A program made the position numbers and the translations under genes. Below, piece by piece: positions 1 through 7,389 of a stretch of 43,503 nucleotides of DNA. Numbering within the stretch: the first letter of the stretch is position 1; each line of letters opens with the position of its first letter. The notes under the pieces were generated by a model, which was not told the origin of the DNA, made no database searches, and was given only the letters and a program-made list of their open reading frames with translations. This stretch comes from Amulumruptor sp947039275 (lineage in GTDB: Bacteria; Bacteroidota; Bacteroidia; Bacteroidales; Muribaculaceae), in contig CAMQYL010000025.1 of NCBI GenBank assembly GCA_947039275.1, forward strand, positions 1 through 43,503. Reading direction: 5' to 3'.

Positions 1-47
1 CAATTTGCTACTGCCCTGAATTGTTAAAATTTTCCCCGGACAGCTGT

Positions 48-68
48 GTGCCGTGGCATGTTCCTACA
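48..68. repeat. Degenerate solo arm of palindromic repeat family A
   Basis: A decayed copy of the family-A arm: the palindrome TGCCGTGGCA followed by TGTTCCTACA, which matches the CCCTACA outer end with one change. The sequence to its right (about 69-120) matches, as reverse complement, the left flank of the complete element at 21691, so this is a longer relic of the same element in opposite orientation. A second fragment, GGCATGTCCCTGT, lies at 153-165. The rest of 1-180 shows no gene, and no clear terminator for the HAD gene was found. Confidence 0.65.
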
Positions 69-180
69 AGAGTTATACGGTGTTTTATGATAGCAAGTCA
101 AGGCAATCTCATCTCGTCAGTTATCCGCAGCAAAAGATTGATCTGTAAGTAGGCATGTCCCTGTTGAGAGGGGCAGGGAA

Positions 181-870
181 TCAGATGAAGGGTTGGAGGG
201 TAGAGGGGGAGGTAGGGTTGGTGACGAGGGGGAGGATGGCGGCGGGGAGGGTGACGATGTTGGTTGCCTGGTATTCGCGGAGTTCTTTGACGGAGCGGAA
301 TCCCCATGTCACACCTACGGAGTCGATGCAGGCGCGGCGGGCGGTCTCCATGTCTACGCCTGAGTCGCCTACATACAGCACCTGATCCTTGGGCGTGGGG
401 CATTTGCCGAGTATCTCGAATACGATGGATGGGTCGGGCTTCACGGGCACTCCCTCTTTCTGTCCCTCCACGGCTGCCCAGCGTATCTCAGGGAAGAAAC
501 GGTGGATGAGAGCTTCGACGGCACGTTGGTATTTGTTGGATGCCACGGCGAGGTTGACTCCTGCCTCCTGAAGAGATGTGAGCAGTTCGGGGATGCCTTT
601 ATATGGTTCGCTGTGGTCGGCTCCGTGCTGGTCGTAATATTCGGTAAAGTGTTTGCGCAGGCGTGTTATGTCCTCAGGGGTGCGGTGGTCTTCGGGCAGT
701 GCGCGTTCGAGGAGCCTTGACACACCGTTGCCTACGAATGAAGGGTATGCCTGCATCGAATGTGTGGGGAAACCCTCCTGTTGCAGGGCATGGTTGGTGG
801 CTATGCCGAGGTCGGTGATGGTGTTGAGCAGAGTGCCGTCAAGGTCGAATATTACGAGGCTTTTTGACAT
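181..870 (-). CDS. HAD-family phosphatase (phosphoglycolate phosphatase-like)
   Basis: A 229-residue haloacid-dehalogenase hydrolase, probably acting on a small phosphorylated metabolite such as phosphoglycolate; the substrate cannot be read from sequence. Motif I is FDLDGTLLNT (nucleophile Asp9, acid/base Asp11), a Lys-Pro pair lies in VPVKPDPS, and motif IV is YVGDSGVDM. The helical region between motifs I and II is the C1 cap. The frame opens further upstream, but the residues before MSKSLVIFDLDG look unlike this family and overlap the upstream gene, so the start at 870 is chosen. It lies 23 bp after the TamL-like gene and is probably co-transcribed. The last ~22 residues are Pro/Thr/Ser-rich, are encoded by an unusually G-rich template strand, and look like an added tail. 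Confidence 0.88.
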   Translation of the reverse strand: MSKSLVIFDLDGTLLNTITDLGIATNHALQQEGFPTHSMQAYPSFVGNGVSRLLERALPEDHRTPEDITRLRKHFTEYYDQHGADHSEPYKGIPELLTSLQEAGVNLAVASNKYQRAVEALIHRFFPEIRWAAVEGQKEGVPVKPDPSIVFEILGKCPTPKDQVLYVGDSGVDMETARRACIDSVGVTWGFRSVKELREYQATNIVTLPAAILPLVTNPTSPSTLQPFI

Positions 871-893
871 ATCCGTGTAATTAAGAGATTGTT

Positions 894-3275
894 TCAGAAA
901 GGATAACCCACCGCGAACAAAAAAGTTGCATCGCGCTTCCAGCTCATCTTGGTGATAGGCCATTTGAGCTGACCTTCGGCGGGATTGTGGAGTTTGAGTC
1001 CGAGGTCTATGCGGAATATGAAATATGTGAAGTCCATGCGCAGTCCGGCACCGTAAGCCATCGCCATCTGTTGCCAGAATTTGTCGAATTTAAACACACC
1101 ATAGGGCTGGTTTTCATAGCTGCGGATGGTCCAGATGTTGCCAGCGTCGACAAACAATGCGCCTTCAAGGAGCCAGAACAGTTTGGCGCGGTACTCGAGA
1201 CTGAGGAGCAGGTTGATGTCGCCGCACTGGTTGAGGAAATCGGCTGTGTTGTCCCCATCGCCACCAGGGAAACCGCCAGGACCGAGAGTGCGCACAGCCC
1301 AGCCCCTGACACCGTTGGCTCCGCCTGCATAGAAGCGTTTTTCAAACGGTATGACACGCGAGTTGCCGTAGGGGAATGCCACGCCCAATCCGGCATGGAA
1401 TGCCAGTCCGTGGCGGGTGTTGAAATTGCGTAGCACGGTATAATCAAATTCTGCCTTGGCATACTGTGCATACTGTGTGCCGAATATCTTGTAGACACCG
1501 TCGGATTTTTTTTGTTTGAATATTGACGAGTAGGCATACAGCAGGTTGCCGGCAGTCTCTATGGCGGCGCGCACATTGTAGACGCGCGGCTGGATGCGGT
1601 TACGGGTGAGTATCCCGGCGTTGGCTGAGGGGATGCGGCGGTTGGTCCACTGGTAGGTGAAGCCCGTGCGCATGATGAAGTGGTCCTCGTAGCTGTAGCG
1701 GATGCGCGGATTGAGCTGGTCTATGAAATCGTCGATGGAGTTAGGGATGTGCACATAGCTGATGTCCACGAAGTCCCATGTGCTGCGACGTGTGCCGCGG
1801 CGGTTGTTCCACTTGTATTTCCATCCGGCTCCGGCTATGATGCGCGTGAATTCGGGACGTTCCTGATAGTTGAACGACAGTGCCAGTTCGGAGCTGGCTT
1901 TGATGTTGTGCTTGAATTTGCGGCTCAGGAAGGGGAAGATGAATCTCGGGAACGTGATGCCCACTTCGGCAGCCTGCTCTGTGTAGCGGTTGTTGATGAA
2001 GTTTTCAAGGTTGCCCGAGAGGCTTTCGTAGCTTGAGCGGAACTTGGCAGTGAAGAGCTGTGAGCCGTGGAAGAGATTGCGGTGCTGGTATGTGACACCC
2101 ACGCCGAAGCCCAGGTCGCCCTCGCTATTGGTGCCTTCGACCTCAAATGCCACCGATTGTTTGCGGTTACGGATCAGCAGGACGTAGGCATCAAGCTCCG
2201 GTTGACCATCGGCAGCCGTGACGGGTACCAGCTCTATGTTGATGGAGCGGATGATGCCGAGTTGCGCCATGTATTCATACGTGCGGTCCACCATCGCCGA
2301 ATTGTAACGTGCCCCCGGGGTGATGAAGCATTTCTCTATAAGCACCGACGGTTTGATGTAATGGTCATCGCCATAAACGGTGATGTAGCCCTCGGCATCG
2401 CGCTGTATCTCATGCGCCTGGGCTATGGCATCGCTTACTGGCTGCCCCTGCTGGTAGTCGGTGACGAAAATGACATTGCGGATACGGTAGACGTTGTGGA
2501 CTGCTGTGGAGTCTTCACGCACGGAGCCTCTGACAGGTGGCGCATGAAGCACGAGTGTGAGGTCGACATCGGTAGAGCGGGCAGCAGTGTCGGCATAGAA
2601 GGTGATGTATTCCTTGCTGAATCCGTAGTAGCCGCGGCGTTGCAGCCGTGCTGCCATGTCGGTGCGGAGCTGCTCCAGCTTGTCGCGGTCGAATATCGCC
2701 CCCGGCTGTATCTCGGCACGGGCGGTGTCACGCAGCAATATGCGGGCTATCGCCGAGTCGGGTATCTCGTATGAAAACGATGATATGCGGTGGGGTGTGC
2801 CTGGAGTGACGTGATAGGTCAGCGATGCTTTCTTCTTGTCAGGACGCATCGCCGAGTCTACGGTCACGGTGGTCTCGAGATAGCCCTTGTTGGCGAGGGC
2901 GAGGCGTAGCTGGTTGGCAGAATTGCGGGTCTGCACACTGTCGTAGATGACAGGTGCCTGCCCTATGCGGCGCAGCCAGCGGTTCCAGCGGCTTGTGGTG
3001 TCGGATCCCGAGAGATTATAGGTGTTGAGCTGGAGCTTGAGAAATCCCAGCACCTTGTGATTGGGTACCTGACGGAGGTAGTTGTACAAGTCAGCAGAAG
3101 ATATGTCGGCAGGACGGTTGCCGAGACTGTCCGACTCGATGACAATCTGCACCTTGTCAAGCAGATACTTGCCCTCAGGCACATGCTTTGTCGTGCTGCA
3201 TGCCGTCATGGCACATATTGCCAGCAGCAATACATGCCATGATAAAACTTTTATGCAGATACAGCGTGTCGGCAT
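894..3275 (-). CDS. BamA/TamA-family outer membrane lipoprotein (TamL-like)
   Basis: A 793-residue outer-membrane assembly protein of the Omp85 superfamily. The N-terminus has a basic start, a hydrophobic stretch and a lipobox-like MTAC at Cys26, giving a predicted lipoprotein; then POTRA-type domains (roughly residues 35-375), and a C-terminal 16-strand type barrel with the xGxRG-like segment GGANGVRGW and a terminal aromatic residue (ends VGYPF). Lipid-anchored BamA-family proteins are known in Bacteroidetes as TamL, the partner of a TamB-like protein; no tamB gene is in this window. The start MPTRCICIK is the first Met before the signal sequence. It shares a short intergenic region with the divergent transporter gene, where a minus-strand TAACTTTG box (3302-3309) may drive it. 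The HAD gene follows. Confidence 0.88.
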   Translation of the reverse strand: MPTRCICIKVLSWHVLLLAICAMTACSTTKHVPEGKYLLDKVQIVIESDSLGNRPADISSADLYNYLRQVPNHKVLGFLKLQLNTYNLSGSDTTSRWNRWLRRIGQAPVIYDSVQTRNSANQLRLALANKGYLETTVTVDSAMRPDKKKASLTYHVTPGTPHRISSFSYEIPDSAIARILLRDTARAEIQPGAIFDRDKLEQLRTDMAARLQRRGYYGFSKEYITFYADTAARSTDVDLTLVLHAPPVRGSVREDSTAVHNVYRIRNVIFVTDYQQGQPVSDAIAQAHEIQRDAEGYITVYGDDHYIKPSVLIEKCFITPGARYNSAMVDRTYEYMAQLGIIRSINIELVPVTAADGQPELDAYVLLIRNRKQSVAFEVEGTNSEGDLGFGVGVTYQHRNLFHGSQLFTAKFRSSYESLSGNLENFINNRYTEQAAEVGITFPRFIFPFLSRKFKHNIKASSELALSFNYQERPEFTRIIAGAGWKYKWNNRRGTRRSTWDFVDISYVHIPNSIDDFIDQLNPRIRYSYEDHFIMRTGFTYQWTNRRIPSANAGILTRNRIQPRVYNVRAAIETAGNLLYAYSSIFKQKKSDGVYKIFGTQYAQYAKAEFDYTVLRNFNTRHGLAFHAGLGVAFPYGNSRVIPFEKRFYAGGANGVRGWAVRTLGPGGFPGGDGDNTADFLNQCGDINLLLSLEYRAKLFWLLEGALFVDAGNIWTIRSYENQPYGVFKFDKFWQQMAMAYGAGLRMDFTYFIFRIDLGLKLHNPAEGQLKWPITKMSWKRDATFLFAVGYPF

Positions 3276-3300
3276 CCGAGTCGTGTGAAAACTTTTGGAC

Positions 3301-3340
3301 GCAAAGTTACGACTTTTTGCAAAAAACTGAGTAACTTTGC
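3301..3340. promoter_or_regulatory. Symmetric divergent -7 boxes between TamL-like and transporter genes
   Basis: GCAAAGTTAC (3301-3310) and GTAACTTTGC (3331-3340) form a perfect 10-bp inverted repeat with a 20-bp spacer. Each arm contains TAACTTTG, a match to the Bacteroidetes -7 consensus TAnnTTTG, pointing outward towards the two flanking genes. Neither has a TTTG at 19-21 bp. A second candidate for the transporter is TTTT-N19-TAATTTTA at 3398-3428. Confidence 0.5.
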
Positions 3341-3438
3341 ACCTTGTTTAGCGCAAGGGGACTCTGATGCCGCTTGCATCGCCGATTATTACCACTGTTT
3401 TAAAAGAACTTATACATACCTAATTTTAAACAAGTCAG

Positions 3439-5100
3439 ATGGATACATCTTGGATAACGGACCTGTTTCTGCCAGGCAATACTGGACTTGCCAGTACGTT
3501 GGTGCTCTATTGCTTTGTAATAGTGGCTGGTGTGGCATTAGGTAAAATCAAGATAGCCGGCATATCTCTCGGAGTCACTTTCGTGCTGTTTGTCGGTATC
3601 CTGATGGGGCATTTCGGCTATGTAGTCAACGGCGATGTGCTGAAATTCATCAGGGAATTCGGCTTGATATTGTTTATATTCTCGATAGGTCTGCAGGTCG
3701 GACGGTCGTTTTTCTCGTCGTTCAAGCAGGGCGGCATAAGGCTCAACATGCTTGCATTGCTCGGCATAGCCCTCAATGTGGCTACGGTGCTTGTGATATA
3801 TTTCGTTGAGGGTGGCAGCACATCTATCGAGTCGCTTGTCGGCATCATGTCGGGTGCTGTGACCAATACCCCCGGTCTTGCAGCCGCCCAGCAGACTGCC
3901 GATACCCCTGAGGCAATCAATATCATGTCAATGGGATATGCCGCTGCCTATCCGCTCGGAGTGGTCGGCATCATCATGACGATGCTTGTCCTTAAGAAGG
4001 TGTTCAAAGTCAAGATTGACGATGAGATAAAGGAGCTTGAGGCTGCCGATGAGGCATCTGCCAACGCTCCCCACATTACCACTTACCGCGTCACCAATCC
4101 GCTCCTTGACGGCAAAAACGTGCTTGAGCTTCATCACATAGCCAACTGTGACATGGTAGTTTCACGTGTGAAGCCCGATGGCGAGGAGGCATATGTGCCT
4201 AATGCGTCATCAACCATACATAAAGGTGACCTGATTCTCGTGTGCCTGTCGCCATCAGACGAGAAACGATTGGTGAGCCTTGTAGGTCCTATCGAGTCGT
4301 TTGACTGGGATGAGGTGACCCCCGAGCGTGTTGTCAGCCGCCGTATCCTTATCACGAAGAATGAATATGACGGAGCTACCCTGCGCTCGCTGCGTCTGAC
4401 CAAGGGCTACAAGCTCAACGCCACGCGCGTCAACCGTGCCGGCATCGACCTGCTTGCCACTCCCGACCTGCGTCTGCAAATCGGTGACCGCCTGACCGTA
4501 GTGGGCGATCTCAATGACATAGACCGTCTCGCCACACGCCTCGGCAATTCGCTCAAGCGTCTCAACCAGCCTAACATCATCACCATATTCGTGGGCATCA
4601 TGTTCGGTATCATCCTCGGCTCGATCAATCTCGGCTTCGGCATGAAACTCGGTCTGGCTGGCGGTCCGTTGGTTGTGGCGATTCTTCTCAGCCGTTTCGG
4701 CTACAAGGTGCATCTCGTTACCTATACCTCCACATCGGCATCTCTGATGCTCCGCGAGCTCGGCATCTGCCTCTTCCTCGCATCGGTGGGCATATCCGCA
4801 GGCTCTGGATTTGCCGAGACGGTATTCAACCCCACAGGCATGTGGTGGGTCATCTGGGGCTTCATCATCACCGTGGTGCCGTTGCTGATAGTCGGAGTCA
4901 TTGCTCGAGGCGTATTCAAGATCAACTATCTCACCATAATGGGTCTGTTCAGCGGTGGCTATACCGATCCCCCGGCACTCGCTTATGCCAACGGTTCCAC
5001 AGGTCACGATGCCCCGTCGGTAGCATACTCCACAGTCTACCCGTTGACCATGTTCATGCGAGTGGTTGCCGCCCAGGCTCTTATACTTTGTCTCGCCTGA
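3439..5100 (+). CDS. AspT/YidE/YbjL-family transporter with two TrkA_C domains
   Basis: A 553-residue inner-membrane protein with the layout of the aspartate:alanine exchanger (AAE) family: a first membrane half (about residues 15-190), two consecutive cytoplasmic RCK_C/TrkA_C domains (about 205-290 and 295-370), then a second membrane half (about 385-553). The duplicated signature segments are both present, GAVTNTPGLAAAQQT in the first half and GLFSGGYTDPPALAYAN in the second. Known members exchange dicarboxylic or amino acids; the substrate here is unknown. The Met at 3439 gives a normal family N-terminus. It stands alone, followed by a strong hairpin terminator. Confidence 0.88.
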   Translation: MDTSWITDLFLPGNTGLASTLVLYCFVIVAGVALGKIKIAGISLGVTFVLFVGILMGHFGYVVNGDVLKFIREFGLILFIFSIGLQVGRSFFSSFKQGGIRLNMLALLGIALNVATVLVIYFVEGGSTSIESLVGIMSGAVTNTPGLAAAQQTADTPEAINIMSMGYAAAYPLGVVGIIMTMLVLKKVFKVKIDDEIKELEAADEASANAPHITTYRVTNPLLDGKNVLELHHIANCDMVVSRVKPDGEEAYVPNASSTIHKGDLILVCLSPSDEKRLVSLVGPIESFDWDEVTPERVVSRRILITKNEYDGATLRSLRLTKGYKLNATRVNRAGIDLLATPDLRLQIGDRLTVVGDLNDIDRLATRLGNSLKRLNQPNIITIFVGIMFGIILGSINLGFGMKLGLAGGPLVVAILLSRFGYKVHLVTYTSTSASLMLRELGICLFLASVGISAGSGFAETVFNPTGMWWVIWGFIITVVPLLIVGVIARGVFKINYLTIMGLFSGGYTDPPALAYANGSTGHDAPSVAYSTVYPLTMFMRVVAAQALILCLA

Positions 5101-5134
5101 CATAATAATTTGCCATAAGGTCTCAAAACCATAT

Positions 5135-5172
5135 AAAAGTGCGATTAGGGATATGCCTCTATCGCACTTTTT
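5135..5172 (+). terminator. Rho-independent terminator after the transporter gene
   Basis: AAAAGTGCGAT (5135-5145) pairs with ATCGCACTTTT (5161-5171), with a 15-nt loop and a T-run on the 3' side. It sits 35 bp after the transporter stop and ahead of galM. Confidence 0.85.
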
Positions 5173-5205
5173 CGCTATATTGTGGCATACGAAATGGAAA
5201 ATGGT

Positions 5206-5213
5206 TAAATTTG
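5206..5213 (+). promoter_or_regulatory. Candidate -7 box for galM
   Basis: TAAATTTG matches TAnnTTTG. A weak -33-like TGTG lies 21 bp upstream (5181-5184). It predicts a 5' leader of about 20 nt before the ATG at 5237. Confidence 0.5.
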
Positions 5214-5236
5214 CTATACCATTAGATTAAAGACCC

Positions 5237-6292
5237 ATGAAAATTACTATTGACACGGTATACACGTCCAAGGGCGATGCTGCAATCATAACATTGATCA
5301 ACTCCAAGGGAGCGTCGGTGGTGCTCAGCTCCATAGGTGCAGGCATCGTGGAGATAAATGTGCCTGACCGCGACGGCAAGATAGCCGATGTAGTGCTCGG
5401 CTACAAGAATATCGCAGATTATCTGTATGACGGACCCACGATGGGCAAGACCCCTGGTCGTTATGCCAACCGCATATGCCGCGGACATTTCGCTCTTGAC
5501 GGCAAAGAATATGAGCTGCCTGTCAACTGCGGACCCCATCACCTGCATGGTGGTCCCGAGGGTTTCCAGAACCAGCTCTGGAAGTATGACATCGGCACTG
5601 ACAGCGTGACTTTCACCCTCCAAAGTCCCGACGGTGACAGCGGTTATCCCGGCAACGTGGTTGCAGATGTCACATACAAGTGGAGCGACGACAACGTGCT
5701 GACCATAGAGTATGATGCTGAGACAGATGCCCCGACACCTTTAAACATGACTAACCATGCTTACTGGAATCTTGACGGCGAAGACTCGGGGAGTGCCATG
5801 AAACATAGGCTCACCATAAACGCATCCTCCTATGTTGAGACCGACGAGACTCTCCAACCGACAGGCAATCTCAGGAAAGTCAAGGGCAGCCCTATGGATT
5901 TTACCACCCCCAAAGAGGTGGGACGGGATATCGAAGAACAATATGACGCGCTGTTGCATGGAAAAGGATATGACCACTGCTATGCCTTTGACGGTTATGA
6001 CGGCAAAGGCTCTCTTATCAAGGGTGCGGAACTGTATAGCCCTGCGTCGGGTAGGCGGCTGACAGTCAGGACTACCTATCCCGGCATGCAGCTTTATACT
6101 GCCAACTGGTTGACCGGTGGCACTCCCGAAGGTCGCCATGGAGCGGATTACAAGGACTACGAAGCTGTGGCTCTCGAATGCCAGATGTATCCCGATGCAC
6201 CTAACCATGCGGAATTCCCATCGGCGATACTGCGTCCCGGCGAGCATTATCACCACGTAATCGAGTACGAATTAGACGTAATAGACAAGTAA
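5237..6292 (+). CDS. galM: Aldose 1-epimerase (galactose mutarotase)
   Basis: A 351-residue cytoplasmic mutarotase interconverting alpha and beta anomers of galactose/glucose, feeding the Leloir pathway. Family landmarks are in order: GRYANRI near residue 74, HHLHGG at 101-106 (sugar-binding His), NHAYWNL at 173-179 (catalytic His174), and the catalytic Glu314 in ALECQ followed by PDAPNHAEF. There is no signal peptide, so it is the cytoplasmic form. It sits 14 bp before a sugar-nucleotidyltransferase-like gene, so the two are probably co-transcribed. A terminator precedes it and a -7 box lies 23 bp before its start. Confidence 0.95.
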   Translation: MKITIDTVYTSKGDAAIITLINSKGASVVLSSIGAGIVEINVPDRDGKIADVVLGYKNIADYLYDGPTMGKTPGRYANRICRGHFALDGKEYELPVNCGPHHLHGGPEGFQNQLWKYDIGTDSVTFTLQSPDGDSGYPGNVVADVTYKWSDDNVLTIEYDAETDAPTPLNMTNHAYWNLDGEDSGSAMKHRLTINASSYVETDETLQPTGNLRKVKGSPMDFTTPKEVGRDIEEQYDALLHGKGYDHCYAFDGYDGKGSLIKGAELYSPASGRRLTVRTTYPGMQLYTANWLTGGTPEGRHGADYKDYEAVALECQMYPDAPNHAEFPSAILRPGEHYHHVIEYELDVIDK

Positions 6293-6306
6293 ACCATATT
6301 GAGATT

Positions 6307-7218
6307 ATGAAACCGACATTATATGTGATGGCTGCCGGTATGGGTAGCCGCTACGGAGGGCTCAAACAGCTTGACCCTCTGGGCCCTTCGGGCGAGACAA
6401 TCATGGACTACTCCATATTTGATGCTATCCGTGCCGGATTCGGCAAGGTGGTGTTTGTCATCCGACATGACTTTGAGGATGATTTCCGTGCCAAGATACT
6501 GTCAAAGTACGAAGGGCATGTACCTGTGGAGGTTGTGTTCCAGTCGCTTGACGAACTGCCCGAGGGCTATGCAGCCCCGGCTGGACGCACAAAGCCCTGG
6601 GGCACGGGGCAAGCCGTGTGGATGGGCCGCGATGCCGTCAAGGAGCCGTTTGCCGTGATCAATGCCGATGACTTCTATGGCAGCGACGCTTTCGCGGTGA
6701 TAGGGAAGGCTCTGTCATCGCATAGCGGCAAGAAGGGCGACTACTGCATGGTGGGCTTCAAGGTAGGCAACACGCTGACCGAGAACGGCTCAGTGTCACG
6801 AGGCGTCTGCGGCAAAAATGCCGAAGGCAACCTCTCGGAGATACACGAGCGTACCTCCATACACTATGTAGACGGTCCTGGCACACCGATAGTCTACGAT
6901 GAAGGCGATGCAACCGTGGAACTTGACGGCACGACACCCGTGTCGATGAATCTCTGGGGCTTCACGCCCGATTATTTCGACTATACAGGGCGCGAATTTG
7001 CCAAGTTCCTCGCTGCGCATGGCGATGAGGCGAAGTCGGAATTCGGCATACCCACAGTGGTCGATGCGCTGCTGGCATCAGGAGAAGCCACGGTAAAGGT
7101 GCTTGACACCGACAGCCGATGGTTCGGGGTGACATATGCAGCTGACCGTCAGGGTGTGGTGGACCGCCTCGCCGACATGCACCGCCGCGGCGAATACCCC
7201 ACGCCGCTCTTCGGCTGA
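6307..7218 (+). CDS. Nucleotidyltransferase-family protein (NDP-sugar pyrophosphorylase-like)
   Basis: A 303-residue protein with the GT-A-like nucleotidyltransferase fold. The N-terminal signature YVMAAGMGSRYGGLKQ is the nucleotide-binding loop with the conserved Gly-x-Gly-x-Arg pattern, followed by the lysine of this class, and INADDFYG supplies the metal-binding acidic pair. Family members make nucleotide sugars from sugar 1-phosphates. This subgroup, common in Bacteroidales, has no substrate that I can assign. It is coupled to galM by a 14-bp gap, fitting a role in sugar activation. A family-C palindromic repeat follows before the next gene. Confidence 0.85.
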   Translation: MKPTLYVMAAGMGSRYGGLKQLDPLGPSGETIMDYSIFDAIRAGFGKVVFVIRHDFEDDFRAKILSKYEGHVPVEVVFQSLDELPEGYAAPAGRTKPWGTGQAVWMGRDAVKEPFAVINADDFYGSDAFAVIGKALSSHSGKKGDYCMVGFKVGNTLTENGSVSRGVCGKNAEGNLSEIHERTSIHYVDGPGTPIVYDEGDATVELDGTTPVSMNLWGFTPDYFDYTGREFAKFLAAHGDEAKSEFGIPTVVDALLASGEATVKVLDTDSRWFGVTYAADRQGVVDRLADMHRRGEYPTPLFG

Positions 7219-7271
7219 CACGGCATCGGAGTCATTGAAATGTATGGAAGTGGGTACAACACGCCCATATC

Positions 7272-7355
7272 TGTAGGGTCGCTACATGTAGCGACCGTTA
7301 ACCAGCGGGTTATCAGCAGTCGCAAGCGGCGGTCGCTACATGTAGCGACCCTACA
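7272..7355. repeat. Paired palindromic repeat, family C
   Basis: Left arm 7272-7297: TGTAG followed by the perfect palindrome GGTCGCTACATGTAGCGACC and a G. Right arm 7330-7355 is its exact inverted copy ending CCCTACA. The spacer is 32 bp. Each arm can fold on itself, or the two arms can pair in a 26-bp stem. It is the only family-C copy in the window and lies between two same-strand genes. Confidence 0.9.
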
Positions 7356-7389
7356 ATCTCTATATTAACCTGATTTTATTTCTGACTTT

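Noticed and set aside
2067..2774. A 235-codon plus-strand frame opposite the TamL-like gene
   Set aside because: It is antisense to a gene with clear lipobox, POTRA and barrel features, and its translation matches no family.
4255..5103. A 282-codon minus-strand frame opposite the AspT-type transporter
   Set aside because: It is fully antisense to a well-supported gene, has His/Glu/Asp-rich nonsensical composition and no recognisable domain; a codon-bias shadow.
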